64,000 nucleotides of DNA from Acetobacter aceti NBRC 14818 (GTDB lineage Bacteria; Pseudomonadota; Alphaproteobacteria; Acetobacterales; Acetobacteraceae), in the NCBI RefSeq assembly GCF_000193495.2, contig NZ_AP023410.1:2170001-2234000 (forward strand). The letters run 5' to 3'. A model generated the notes under the pieces. It had not been told where the DNA came from. It searched no databases and saw only the letters and a program-made list of their open reading frames with translations. Of this stretch, positions 53,908 to 62,600 are shown piece after piece. A program made the position numbers and the translations under genes. Position 1 is the stretch's first letter; each line of letters begins with the position of its first letter.

Positions 53908-54450
53908 ATGATTACATTCTCACGTTTCCTCTCCCTGTCTTTCATCACCGGTTCCCTCTGGGTCTTTGCAGGGAACCCGGCGCAGGCTGCTCCAGCGCCA
54001 ACACTTGACGAAGCAGCGCTCTACACCCAATCGGTTCTGGCGAAAGTTGGGGCCGAGCGCTTCACCGCTCCCGATTTTCATCCGGGCATTGTCCGTCATA
54101 TGGTGATGTTTCGTTTTCGTCCGGAAGTGACTGCAACCTTGCGAAATGAGGTCACAAAAAGATTTCTCGCTCTCGCCAGTCAGTCTCATCGTCCAGACGG
54201 AAAGCCTGTGGTGGTTTCTATTGAAGCAGGCCCACAGAATAGCGGTGAAAATGTCGATCTTGGCCTTCAGGAAGGCTATCTGGTGACTTTCCGCTCGGAA
54301 GGCGACCGGAATTTCTATGTCGGACGCCCCGTCGTGACGGACAGCAGATATTTCGACCCGGCGCATGACGCGTTCAAAGCCTTTGCCGGACCTTATCTGG
54401 AAAAAGTCGTGGTGTTCGACTTTCCGGTCACGGTCACCAGTCAGCCATAA
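53908..54450 (+). CDS. Exported Dabb (stress-responsive A/B barrel) protein
   Basis: A 180-residue protein with an N-terminal signal (about 1-27, ending AQA-A) and a Dabb-type ferredoxin-like domain. Characteristic are GIVRHMVMFRFRPEVTATLR, PVVVSIEAGPQNSGENVDLG and RYFDPAHDAFKAFAGPYLEK. Members of this family have varied or unknown roles; export to the periplasm is less usual. Transcribed rightward, away from the nucleoside hydrolase. Confidence 0.8.
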   Translation: MITFSRFLSLSFITGSLWVFAGNPAQAAPAPTLDEAALYTQSVLAKVGAERFTAPDFHPGIVRHMVMFRFRPEVTATLRNEVTKRFLALASQSHRPDGKPVVVSIEAGPQNSGENVDLGLQEGYLVTFRSEGDRNFYVGRPVVTDSRYFDPAHDAFKAFAGPYLEKVVVFDFPVTVTSQP

Positions 54451-54460
54451 AGAAATTACT

Positions 54461-54530
54461 GATGAAGCTTTTTCCAAAAAGCTTCTGAGAACATCGCCTT
54501 TTTGAAAAAAGGCGATGCCCAAAAACTTTT
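54461..54530. repeat. Intergenic palindromic repeat, family B copy 5
   Basis: GATGAAGCTTTTTCCAAAAAGCTTC in two parts, then CATCGCCTTTTTGAAAAAAG and GCGATG, ending AAAAACTTTT. Both are strong stems; it lies between convergent genes and could terminate both. Confidence 0.75.
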
Positions 54531-54579
54531 ATCTGTTGTTATGCTCACGCCACGCCCAGACGAATTGTGAGCTTCAGAT

Positions 54580-55743
54580 TCAGGCGACAGGCGGAATGAG
54601 TGGCTGCGGCACTTCATCCTCGCTCCAGTCTCCCGCCTGCCATTCAGCCCGCAGATGCTCAGCGTGAGCCGACAGCGTGCCGTCTACAATCGCCGCACGG
54701 ATGCCGCGCATCAGCCGCTGATAGTAGGCAAGGTTGTGCCATGTCAGCAGCATCGGTCCGAGAATTTCGTCAGCACGGAACAGATGATGCAGGTAGGCGC
54801 GGGAATGGCGCGTGCAGGCGAGGCAGTCGCAGTGCGGTGACAGCGGTCGGGCATCAAGCGCAAAACGTGCGTTACGCAGATTGATGTGACCGCGCTCTGT
54901 ATAAGCGCGAGCAGTCCGCCCGGCACGGGTGGGCATCACGCAGTCGAACATGTCCACGCCACGCATCACGCTGCCCAGCAGGTCATCCGGTGTGCCGACA
55001 CCCATCAGATAACGTGGCTTGTCATTCGGCATGAGCGGCGTTGTCACGTCGAGCGTGGAGAACATCAGTTCCTGCCCCTCGCCCACCGCAAGGCCGCCGA
55101 TGGCGTAACCCTCAAAGCCAATATCCGTCAGCGCCTTCACGCTCTCGGCGCGCAGTTCCGGCTCCGTGCCACCCTGCACAATGCCGAACTGGCCGTAACC
55201 TTCCCGCTGGATGAACGCCTCACGCGAACGGGCTGCCCAGCGCATCGACATCCGCATGGAAGCGGCGATGGCCTCCGGTGCTGCGGGAAGAGCCGGACAC
55301 TCGTCGAAGCACATGGTGATGGTCGCATCGAGAGCGTGCTGGATGTCGGTCGAGCGTTGCGGGTCAAGGCGATGTTTCGAGCCGTCGATATGCGACTGGA
55401 ACGTCACGCCGTCCTGATCGAGCTTGCGCAGTGCGCCAAGCGACATGACCTGAAACCCGCCGGAATCCGTCAGGATCGGGCCGGACCAGTCCATGAATTT
55501 GTGCAGCCCACCGAGTTGTTTCACCCGCTCCGCACCGGGGCGCAGCATCAGGTGATAGGTGTTGCCCAGCACGATCCCTGCCCCTGTCGAGCGTACGGCG
55601 TCCATGGTCATGGCCTTCACCGTGCCAGCCGTGCCGACGGGCATGAAGGTCGGTGTCTGGACCGGGCCGTGCGCCGTGTGCAGCGTGCCGGCACGGGCCA
55701 GTCCGTCAGTGGACTCGCAGATCCAGCGGAAAGTGCTGCTCAT
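54580..55743 (-). CDS. tgt: Queuine tRNA-ribosyltransferase
   Basis: Exchanges guanine-34 for preQ1 in the wobble position of GUN tRNAs. The start [12 protein letters not shown] gives 387 residues; the open frame extends to 55818. Motifs: [30 protein letters not shown] with the conserved Asp, [33 protein letters not shown] with the nucleophilic Asp, and the zinc site [19 protein letters not shown]. Same strand as queA, with a family A repeat in the 200-bp gap. Confidence 0.97.
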   Translation of the reverse strand: MSSTFRWICESTDGLARAGTLHTAHGPVQTPTFMPVGTAGTVKAMTMDAVRSTGAGIVLGNTYHLMLRPGAERVKQLGGLHKFMDWSGPILTDSGGFQVMSLGALRKLDQDGVTFQSHIDGSKHRLDPQRSTDIQHALDATITMCFDECPALPAAPEAIAASMRMSMRWAARSREAFIQREGYGQFGIVQGGTEPELRAESVKALTDIGFEGYAIGGLAVGEGQELMFSTLDVTTPLMPNDKPRYLMGVGTPDDLLGSVMRGVDMFDCVMPTRAGRTARAYTERGHINLRNARFALDARPLSPHCDCLACTRHSRAYLHHLFRADEILGPMLLTWHNLAYYQRLMRGIRAAIVDGTLSAHAEHLRAEWQAGDWSEDEVPQPLIPPVA

Positions 55744-55775
55744 GAGGAAAAGCCTTTTGCTGTGAAAGAGATATG

Positions 55776-55931
55776 GAGCGCTGCCCCATACCCCGGCAGG
55801 AAGCCCGGCTTCCTGCACCTCGTTTTGCTAAAAATGGTTTCCAAAGGCGAGCCTTTGGTGGGGTGCGGGGCAAAGCCCCGATAGGGAAAGGTCTCTGCCT
55901 TTAACCAGCCAAAGGCGGTGCCTTTGGAAAC
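55776..55931. repeat. Intergenic palindromic repeat, family A copy 6 (double unit)
   Basis: The longest copy. It includes GCAGGAAGCCCGGCTTCCTG, GGTTTCCAAAGGCGAGCCTT with TGGTGGGG, GGGGCAAAGCCCC and AGCCAAAGGCGGTGCCTTTG with GAAAC. It looks like two joined elements in opposite orientation between tgt and queA. Confidence 0.78.
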
Positions 55932-55942
55932 ATCTTGCTGAA

Positions 55943-57001
55943 TCATGATACTTCTGCACGCCTAAGCAGACAGGCATCACCGTAAGAATAGAAACGGTAG
56001 CCGTCGCGGACCGCGTGCTCATACGCCGCCTTCATCCGCTCCGTGCCTGCAAAAGCGCAAACCAGCATGAACAGTGTCGAGCGCGGCAAATGGAAGTTGG
56101 TCATCAGCATATCGACCGCGCGGAACTTGAAGCCGGGATGAATGAAAATCGAGGTATCGCCATCGAATGGCATCACGCGCCCGTCTTCCGTTACCGAGCT
56201 TTCCAGCAGCCGCAAAGTGGTCGTCCCGACCGCAACGATCCGACCGCCCTGTTCCTTCACAGCGTTGATCCGGTCCGCTGTTTTCTGCGTGATGATGCCG
56301 CGCTCGGCATGCATGTGATGGCCGGACAATGTCTCGGCACGCACTGGCAGAAACGTGCCTGCACCCACGTGCAGAGTCAGCGTCTCACGTCCAACACCAG
56401 CCTCGTCGATACGACGCAATAAGTCGGGCGTGAAATGCAATCCGGCCGTAGGAGCCGCGACCGCGCCACGATGCTCGGCGAAAATGGTGCGGTAATCGCT
56501 CTGGTCCTCGGCAGTGGGGCCTTGCGGGCGGGCGATATAGGGAGGCAGCGCCAGCGCCCCGGCGGTTTGAAGGAATGCATCGAATGCGTCGCCTTCCGCA
56601 CTGAAACGCAGTGTGGCACCGCCCTGCCCGTCGAGCGTGGCCACCTCCGCCGTATCGTCCGTGCCGGGAAAGGTCAGCGTGTCACCGAGCTTGAGGCGCT
56701 TGGCGTTGCGGATCAGTGCGCTCCACGTGCCATCTGCCTGATGCTGATCAAGCGTAACGCCGATTTTTGCTTCACCACGGCGGGCATGAAGCTGCGCCGG
56801 GATGACCGCTGTGTCGTTCGCCACCAACAGATCGCCTGCCCGCAACAGGCCCGGCAGATCGGTCACATGCCGGTCGATAAACGGTGCCTTAGGATCGGCA
56901 GGCACATCCAGCAGGCGGGCGCTCTCACGCGGTCGCGCAGGATGCTGCGCAATCGAACTCTCGGGAAGATGAAAATCGAAATCGGCGGTACGGTCGTCCA
57001 T
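55943..57001 (-). CDS. queA: S-adenosylmethionine:tRNA ribosyltransferase-isomerase
   Basis: Adds the cyclopentenediol ring of queuosine to preQ1-tRNA. The start MDDRTADFDFHLPESSIAQH fits the family; the open frame extends to 57067. 352 residues. Visible are RPRESARLLDV, LVANDTAVIPAQLHARR, VAAPTAGLHFTPDLL, TLHVGAGTFLPVRAE, HAERGIITQKTADRIN and MLMTNFHLPRSTLFMLV with CAFAG, all typical. It probably shares a transcript with tgt. Divergent from recA. Confidence 0.97.
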   Translation of the reverse strand: MDDRTADFDFHLPESSIAQHPARPRESARLLDVPADPKAPFIDRHVTDLPGLLRAGDLLVANDTAVIPAQLHARRGEAKIGVTLDQHQADGTWSALIRNAKRLKLGDTLTFPGTDDTAEVATLDGQGGATLRFSAEGDAFDAFLQTAGALALPPYIARPQGPTAEDQSDYRTIFAEHRGAVAAPTAGLHFTPDLLRRIDEAGVGRETLTLHVGAGTFLPVRAETLSGHHMHAERGIITQKTADRINAVKEQGGRIVAVGTTTLRLLESSVTEDGRVMPFDGDTSIFIHPGFKFRAVDMLMTNFHLPRSTLFMLVCAFAGTERMKAAYEHAVRDGYRFYSYGDACLLRRAEVS

Positions 57002-57221
57002 AGGGCCAGCGTTTACGGAATTTGGCGGTTCTGTGCCAGTCATCATGAGAAAAATGATGCTGTTCATCGTCCCAGAATGTTCAGGAAGTGGAGTACGTGC
57101 ATTGGAGCGCAGTCACGAGCTCTTCCAGTAATTTCTGAGAAACAATCACATTTCAATTTTGATCGCACAGACTTCAACTAGCCATCTGGAAAGCTTCGAA
57201 TCCAAGATTCCTCTTGTGCTT

Positions 57222-57257
57222 GTTCTTATTTTGTTCCAAATAGGAACAAACGCGAAC
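57222..57257. promoter_or_regulatory. LexA (SOS) box upstream of recA
   Basis: GTTC-N7-GTTC at 57222-57236 matches the alphaproteobacterial SOS box. Two GAAC copies follow at 57244 and 57254 (GAAC-N6-GAAC), so the whole stretch is nearly symmetrical around GTTCCAAATAGGAAC. It lies about 240 bp before the recA start. Confidence 0.8.
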
Positions 57258-57492
57258 AAATCCTTAACAAGACGTTTTTGCCAGATCACTACGATTTTCT
57301 CGCAGGGACGCCTTGATAAGAACAGATTACGGAACATATGCGGAACAGGGATAATTCCCCATGCCGCACATTGCGGGAAGGGTCAGGCTTGTGACAGACT
57401 CGTCAATCAGTGCGGTTTTTACACCTGACGAACCATCATTGTTCGCTCTCATGGGCGGAACAACAGGTGGAAACGGGTTTCGAGGAATGGAC

Positions 57493-58518
57493 ATGGACAA
57501 GACGAAGGCCCTTGAAGGGGCGCTGAGCCAGATTGAGCGTGCTTTCGGCAAAGGGTCGATCATGCGCCTCGGACAGCGTCCGAAAGAAGAAGCCGATGCG
57601 ATCTCAACCGGGTCGCTCGGTCTTGATATCGCGCTTGGCATCGGCGGCATGCCGCGCGGTCGTATTGTCGAGATTTATGGGCCGGAAAGCTCGGGCAAGA
57701 CGACGCTGGCGCTGCACATCATTGCCGAAGCCCAGAAAAAGGGCGGCACCTGCGCCTTTATTGACGCCGAGCACGCGCTTGATCCTGGCTACGCCCGCAA
57801 GCTGGGCGTTGATGTGGACAATCTGCTGATCAGTCAGCCGGATGCCGGTGAACAGGCGCTGGAAATCGCGGACACACTCGTCCGTTCCGGCGCTGTTGAC
57901 GTGCTGGTGGTGGACAGTGTCGCGGCCCTTGTTCCGCGCGCAGAACTGGAAGGCGATATGGGCGACAGCCATGTCGGTCTTCATGCCCGTCTGATGAGTC
58001 AGGCGCTGCGTAAGCTGACTGGCACGGTCTCACGTTCCAACACGCTGCTGGTGTTCCTGAACCAGATCCGTCTGAAGATCGGCGTGATGTTCGGCAATCC
58101 GGAGACGACGACAGGCGGTAACGCCCTGAAGTTCTACGCCTCCGTGCGTCTGGATATCCGTCGGATCGGGTCCATCAAGGACAAGGATGAGGTTGTCGGT
58201 AACCAGACCCGCGTGAAAGTGGTCAAGAACAAGATGGCTCCTCCGTTCCGGCAGGTGGAATTCGACATCATGTATGGCGAAGGCATCAGCAAGATGGGCG
58301 AGCTGATCGATCTTGGCGTGAAGGCCGGCGTGGTCGAAAAGTCGGGAGCGTGGTTCTCCTATGACAGCCAGCGGGTTGGTCAGGGCCGTGAAAACGCCAA
58401 GAACTTCCTGCGCGAGCATCCGGAGATGGCTCATGCCATCGAGCATCGTATTCGCGAGCAGGCCGGTGTGGTTGCCGAAGCCATGATGGACGGCCCGGAC
58501 GAGGGCGAAGAGCACTAA
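57493..58518 (+). CDS. recA: Recombinase RecA
   Basis: DNA strand-exchange ATPase and co-protease for LexA. The start [20 protein letters not shown] is preferred because AGGA is upstream and the family begins here (341 residues); the open frame reaches 57361 with several other starts, including 57487. Walker A is GPESSGKTT (63-71), followed by the family pieces [32 protein letters not shown] and [20 protein letters not shown]. An SOS box lies upstream and a terminator follows. Confidence 0.98.
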   Translation: MDKTKALEGALSQIERAFGKGSIMRLGQRPKEEADAISTGSLGLDIALGIGGMPRGRIVEIYGPESSGKTTLALHIIAEAQKKGGTCAFIDAEHALDPGYARKLGVDVDNLLISQPDAGEQALEIADTLVRSGAVDVLVVDSVAALVPRAELEGDMGDSHVGLHARLMSQALRKLTGTVSRSNTLLVFLNQIRLKIGVMFGNPETTTGGNALKFYASVRLDIRRIGSIKDKDEVVGNQTRVKVVKNKMAPPFRQVEFDIMYGEGISKMGELIDLGVKAGVVEKSGAWFSYDSQRVGQGRENAKNFLREHPEMAHAIEHRIREQAGVVAEAMMDGPDEGEEH

Positions 58519-58536
58519 TCTTGCGAAAGGTTTCTC

Positions 58537-58578
58537 CCTGATGTCAGAAGAATATTTTGACATCAGGAATATTTTTTA
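58537..58578 (+). terminator. Terminator of recA
   Basis: CCTGATGTCA (58537-58546) and TGACATCAGG (58558-58567) form a perfect stem, followed by AATATTTTTT. It begins 19 bp after the recA stop. Confidence 0.92.
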
Positions 58579-58626
58579 CAGCCTGATGCGACTGGTTGGC
58601 AAAAAAGCATCAGGGCGTGTCGTCAG

Positions 58627-59051
58627 TTAAGCCTGAGCATCCAGAAGCGGCTCTCTCTGCCCGGGAGTAAGGGAAAGAGCCACAGCCTTTCCTGTGGCAT
58701 CGACGGTGACGTTGATCGTCGTGGTCAGTTCGCGTCCTTTTTTTACGGGCACTCGTGCTGTCGAGCATCATGTATTCATTGTCATGATCGGCGATCAGAT
58801 GCCGGAAAACCTGCCCGATGACACCGTTTACGCACCAGTGGCGTAACCGCCGGTGGATGGATGCTCTTCCAGTCACCGAACAGGCAGGCAGCCGCGTCAG
58901 GGAATGCCAGCGCGATGGGGTGATACAGCACAGCCTCTACAAACAGACGGCTGTCCGATGCTGTTCCTCCGACATGATCTTCACGACCAGGGAGAAAGTC
59001 CTTTATCCGCTCGCACTGGCTGTCGCTCAGTCCATACCGGCGTATTCCCAT
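58627..59051 (-). pseudogene. Decayed IS5-family transposase fragment
   Basis: Remnant of an IS5-type (IS427/IS1031-like) transposase, frameshifted. From 59051 the frame reads MGIRRYGLSDSQCERIKDFL and GREDHVGGTASDSRLFVEAV, the usual N-terminus. A second frame continues with HDNEYMMLDST, carrying the first Asp of the DDE set, and then a third reads KGRELTTTINVTVDATGKAV and LSLTPGQREPL, the next conserved block. The rest, including the last catalytic residues, is missing. It marks past insertion downstream of recA. No flanking inverted repeats were confirmed. Confidence 0.85.
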
Positions 59052-59154
59052 CGCTCCCTGAAGACAGGGAGAAAACGTCACAGATCAAATGGAAGTACAA
59101 GCGTCTTTCAACCGTGTGCTCACTGACGATGCAATCTGGGTCGTATCTAATATC

Positions 59155-59526
59155 TCATTGATGAGTGTTGGCGGATTCTGCGCGGTGTTCCGCTCCCCAT
59201 GCGGCCAGTATGAATACCACTTTTTCCAGCTTTTTCCCTGATGATGTTAATGCATATTTACGGTTTTTGCCGTCTGGCTCTGATTTGTGCCGTGTGATGG
59301 TGCCATTAACCTCCAGCTCGCGCAATTCGCGAGAGAGCATGCGAGGCGAAATGGTCGCTAAAAGCCGTTCAATATCCGCGAAGCCCTTGGGTCCGCTCAA
59401 CAACGTGCAGACAATCGCCAACTTCCACTTGCCGCTGACAACTGCCAGGGCATCACGGATCGCCAGAACGAAGGCCTTTTTGCACAGGTCGTGATTTTCC
59501 GGCTCAATTTCCATTTGATGTTTCAT
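59155..59526 (-). CDS. HxlR family transcriptional regulator
   Basis: A 123-residue winged-helix regulator. A Cys near the N-terminus (HDLCKKAFVLAI, Cys15) is placed as in the redox- or quinone-sensing members (YodB/QorR type). The core is VSGKWKLAIVCTLLSGPKGF, IERLLATISPRMLSRELREL, NGTITRHKSEPDGKNRKYAL. It is divergent from the NmrA-like reductase gene, a typical arrangement for a local repressor. Composition is more AT-rich than the surroundings, suggesting transfer. Confidence 0.87.
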   Translation of the reverse strand: MKHQMEIEPENHDLCKKAFVLAIRDALAVVSGKWKLAIVCTLLSGPKGFADIERLLATISPRMLSRELRELEVNGTITRHKSEPDGKNRKYALTSSGKKLEKVVFILAAWGAEHRAESANTHQ

Positions 59527-59619
59527 TTTGCCCTCTGCCGAACTGGAGTCTGAACTATACAGGTTGATAGTGCTTTAGCGCTTCAATCCCTTTAAGTACT
59601 CGCAATGTGATCGGGGGTT

Positions 59620-60489
59620 GTGATGATACTGATTGGTGGTTCGACTGGCCAACTGGGTAGCGCTGTTGTGGCCCAATTAGCGAAACAGGGAGCAAAAGGT
59701 AATTTTGCCGTCCTTGCTCGCAATGCGGAGAAAGCCAAGGAATATTTCAACCAAGGGATCGAGGTCCGTCTGGCGGATTACGACTACCCTGACAGCTTGT
59801 CTGCCGCTTTAGACGGAATAGAACGTTTTCTTTTCATTTCCACCATGTCGCAGAATCGTGGCCCCCAACAGAAGGCAGTGGTCGATGCCGCTCATGCCGC
59901 GGGCGTCAAGCATATCGTCTATACTGGGCATGCAATCAAAAATATCGACACATCAGCAGTCCGTGAGCTGATGAAGAGCCATTTTGAGACAGAGGACCAT
60001 ATCCGGGCTTCGGGTATGGAATGGACCTTCCTGCGCAACACCATGTATGCGGAAGCCATTCCCGAAATTGTAGGTCGGGATGCGGTAAGCAGTGGAATCT
60101 CGGTGCCGGGCGGGACAGGGCGGGTGCCTTACGCTCTACGCTCTGAAATGGGTGAAGCAACAGCGAACCTGCTGCTAAATGATGGTCACACTGGGAAGAC
60201 TTACAATATCACCGGCAATGACAATCTGAGTTATGACGATCTTGTACAGATATTGTCACGATTGACTGGAAGACAGCTGGAATATCGAAATATTTCAGAA
60301 CAACAATTCAGTGACGCCTTACAGGCGGCTGGAATGCCTGATTTTCCAATCTGGCTTACGCTAAACACGCTACGAGACATCAAGTCCGGGCAATATGATC
60401 TCCGGTCGCGGGATCTTGAAACACTTCTCGGACGCCCTCCAGCATCAGGTGAGAAGATGTTGAACGAGGTGTTCAGTATCGCTCATTAA
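59620..60489 (+). CDS. NmrA-like NAD(P)-binding protein (quinone reductase QorB-like)
   Basis: A 289-residue atypical SDR. The nucleotide loop is MILIGGSTGQLGSAVVAQL. AVLARNAEKAKEYFNQG, FLFISTMSQNRGPQQKAVVD and GMEWTFLRNTMYAEAIPEIV match the QOR2/NmrA-type reductases that act on quinones or azo dyes. No SDR Tyr-x3-Lys pair is seen. The start is GTG 59620 or ATG 59623. Divergent HxlR gene upstream suggests redox-controlled expression. Confidence 0.85.
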   Translation: MMILIGGSTGQLGSAVVAQLAKQGAKGNFAVLARNAEKAKEYFNQGIEVRLADYDYPDSLSAALDGIERFLFISTMSQNRGPQQKAVVDAAHAAGVKHIVYTGHAIKNIDTSAVRELMKSHFETEDHIRASGMEWTFLRNTMYAEAIPEIVGRDAVSSGISVPGGTGRVPYALRSEMGEATANLLLNDGHTGKTYNITGNDNLSYDDLVQILSRLTGRQLEYRNISEQQFSDALQAAGMPDFPIWLTLNTLRDIKSGQYDLRSRDLETLLGRPPASGEKMLNEVFSIAH

Positions 60490-60571
60490 CACCACCAAGA
60501 GTGGACGAAGTTAGCAATTTTTGGGCTTGGGATGTCCCCCTGCCCTCCGCAATAGAAAAGAAGAGGTTGTC

Positions 60572-60970
60572 ATGAACACTTCTCCCCGTGCTGTCGTAGA
60601 GAGCATGTTTGCCGCTTTCGAAGCCAAAGACCTTGCCGCCGCACTTGTCACCGTTTCGACAGACACACTCTGGATCCATCATGGTACACAGAAGATGCCG
60701 TCCGTACGGTTTGAAGGCAAACATGGTGCGGAGCAATTTTTCCAGACCAGCTTCAACACCATGAAGATAGATTATTTCCGTCCGCTGGCTTTTATCGAGC
60801 AGGGCGACAAGGTCGTTGTACTCGGTGAGGAAAGTTATACTATGGACGGAATCGATGGCAAGCTCACTAACAAATGGGTTCAGGTCTACACAGTCACCAA
60901 TGGTTTGATCAGCAAGATGGAGGAGTTCGCCACTTCAGCGGATCCCGCGTCTTACATAATTGTCAAATAA
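60572..60970 (+). CDS. SnoaL-like (NTF2-fold) protein
   Basis: A 132-residue protein of the SnoaL/NTF2 superfamily. The start MNTSPRAVVESMFAAFEAKD is preferred because GAAGAGG is upstream; the frame is open to 60521. DTLWIHHGTQ, HGAEQFFQTSFNTMK and KWVQVYTVTNGLISKMEEFA are typical pieces of the fold. Members may be polyketide cyclases or small-molecule binders. It is 82 bp downstream of the NmrA-like gene and probably co-transcribed. Confidence 0.8.
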   Translation: MNTSPRAVVESMFAAFEAKDLAAALVTVSTDTLWIHHGTQKMPSVRFEGKHGAEQFFQTSFNTMKIDYFRPLAFIEQGDKVVVLGEESYTMDGIDGKLTNKWVQVYTVTNGLISKMEEFATSADPASYIIVK

Positions 60971-61596
60971 CAACGTACATAGCTCTACTTTGTCAGTAAA
61001 TTTCAAGAGAGATAGAAGGATCTCTTGTTGCCTGATCGCAGCTTCGTGGACGAACAATTACGTTTTTGCGGCTATACGCAACTGATCAAGTAAGCATCAT
61101 CCTACGGCTGCCGTGTCCACGTTGCGACAGGACAATCAACCTCCTATTGGGCTCTTGGACTTGTCCTGTGAAATACGGGCGCTGTATGCGACAAAAATGG
61201 CAGTCAGGAGTGACGTGTTCTCCGAAAACACGGCCACTTTGAATTGGAATTTTCCACTTATGTTCCTGTAGGCGGGATGCAGGCCGTGATGTCCCGTCCT
61301 GAGAAAGACTGCCTGATCCGTTCCATCTGGCGCCCAGACAGAAAAAACCCGTCACTCACAGCCTCACCTCCATCGGTAAGTCTGTGAATCACAACAATAC
61401 GCTCAGTTCTCCGTTCAATGAATTCACCGGTCCTGAGCCAAGAGGTCTCTGCCGCGCCGATATATATTTACCTTATCCCGAAAGAGTGGCTCCCTGCCTT
61501 TTCTGACCATGAAGGGACAGGGATCGTCGGACCTCTCTGCAGACCATTACTGGCAGTATGGAGAGATAGGGTAAAACATGATGCTGATTTGCCAGC
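60971..61596. other. Gap without supported gene, possibly decayed
   Basis: About 625 bp between the SnoaL-like gene and the YeeE/YedE pair. Short frames exist on both strands (61086-61355 minus, 61418-61603 plus) but none has family resemblance or a good start. The nearby transposase remnant suggests this may be degraded mobile DNA. Confidence 0.45.
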
Positions 61597-62016
61597 TTAC
61601 TGACGACGCGCCCTGATCTCATATACGCTGATGCCAACAATCAAACCAAACAGAAACAGATAGCTTGAGACGTGACCGGGTATGATCGCGGTAAGGGCGG
61701 GAGCCGGACAAATCCCGGAAAGCCCCCAACCAACCCCGAACAGAGCGCTGCCAATAACAAGATTCCTGTCGATATGTCTGGCGGTTGGCATATGAAAGCT
61801 GACGTCCAGAACAGGTTTTTTCATTTTTCTTTGAAGAAGAACCGCCAGTGCGGCAAGACCTGTCGCACCCATCAGGACAAAACACAACGAAGGATCCCAT
61901 TGGCCCGTGACGTCCAGAAATCCCTGCACGCGTTGGGGATCAAGCATGCCGCTGAAGCAAAGTCCCAGGCCGAACAGGAGCGCGCTTGCAAAAGTGGCAG
62001 CCAGATAAAAAATCAT
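61597..62016 (-). CDS. YeeE/YedE family transporter, half-size (DUF6691-like)
   Basis: A 139-residue membrane protein with about four helices. The GLGLCFSGMLDPQRVQGFLD and GVGWGLSGICPAPALTAI segments match the short YeeE/YedE (thiosulfate-transport-like) proteins that work as pairs; the Cys in GLSGICPAP is the likely sulfur-handling residue. It lies 3 bp after its partner and on the same strand as the cysteine desulfurase. Confidence 0.88.
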   Translation of the reverse strand: MIFYLAATFASALLFGLGLCFSGMLDPQRVQGFLDVTGQWDPSLCFVLMGATGLAALAVLLQRKMKKPVLDVSFHMPTARHIDRNLVIGSALFGVGWGLSGICPAPALTAIIPGHVSSYLFLFGLIVGISVYEIRARRQ

Positions 62017-62019
62017 GAT

Positions 62020-62436
62020 CTATTTCCAAAGCGTCAGTCGTAAAATCGCTACGGTTATCATGCCGGAAAGCAGAAAGACCGGAACGGCCACGAAAGAGCG
62101 GGGCGAAAGGCGGCCAAGCCCCAGAATACCATGTCCGCTGGTGCAACCGCCTCCCAGACGTGCTCCATATCCGGCGAGTATGCCGGCAGGAAAAAAAACG
62201 AACCATGGAACCTGAAAATGCATTTTCGGCCAGTGGTCGGTCAGAAGAGTGTAAACCAGAGGCGCGACGATGAGACCGGCCAGAAAGGCTCCGCACGCGA
62301 CGCGCCTGTGTCCGACGAGAAAACCAGCCAGAATGCCACTCACCCCGGCGATCCGTCCGTTGAGCAACAGCAAAGCCGATGCTCCGAGGCCAATAAGTAT
62401 GCCGCCCAAAAAACTCTGGAGATAGGAGCTGGTCAT
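62020..62436 (-). CDS. YeeE/YedE family transporter, half-size partner
   Basis: A 138-residue membrane protein starting MTSSYLQSFLGGILIGLGAS; the frame is open to 62481. Three to four hydrophobic segments surround the signature GARLGGGCTSGHGILGLGRL, with the conserved Cys of the YeeE family. Together with the 61597-62016 partner it would make a full-size sulfur-compound channel. It is likely to share a transcript with the desulfurase gene, 164 bp upstream. Confidence 0.88.
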   Translation of the reverse strand: MTSSYLQSFLGGILIGLGASALLLLNGRIAGVSGILAGFLVGHRRVACGAFLAGLIVAPLVYTLLTDHWPKMHFQVPWFVFFPAGILAGYGARLGGGCTSGHGILGLGRLSPRSFVAVPVFLLSGMITVAILRLTLWK

Positions 62437-62600
62437 AATTTTCCTTCTTACCAAGAGCATCTTGATGAGACTCTTTTCCATGCAACCTGAAAGGGATATA
62501 TTTTGAAACTGCCTTATAATGACCGGAAACCAGCTTGTTGATATTCACCGGGTTCCGGCAATCCGGTTATGATTAAATAAGAACAATAACTCGTTTTCTG

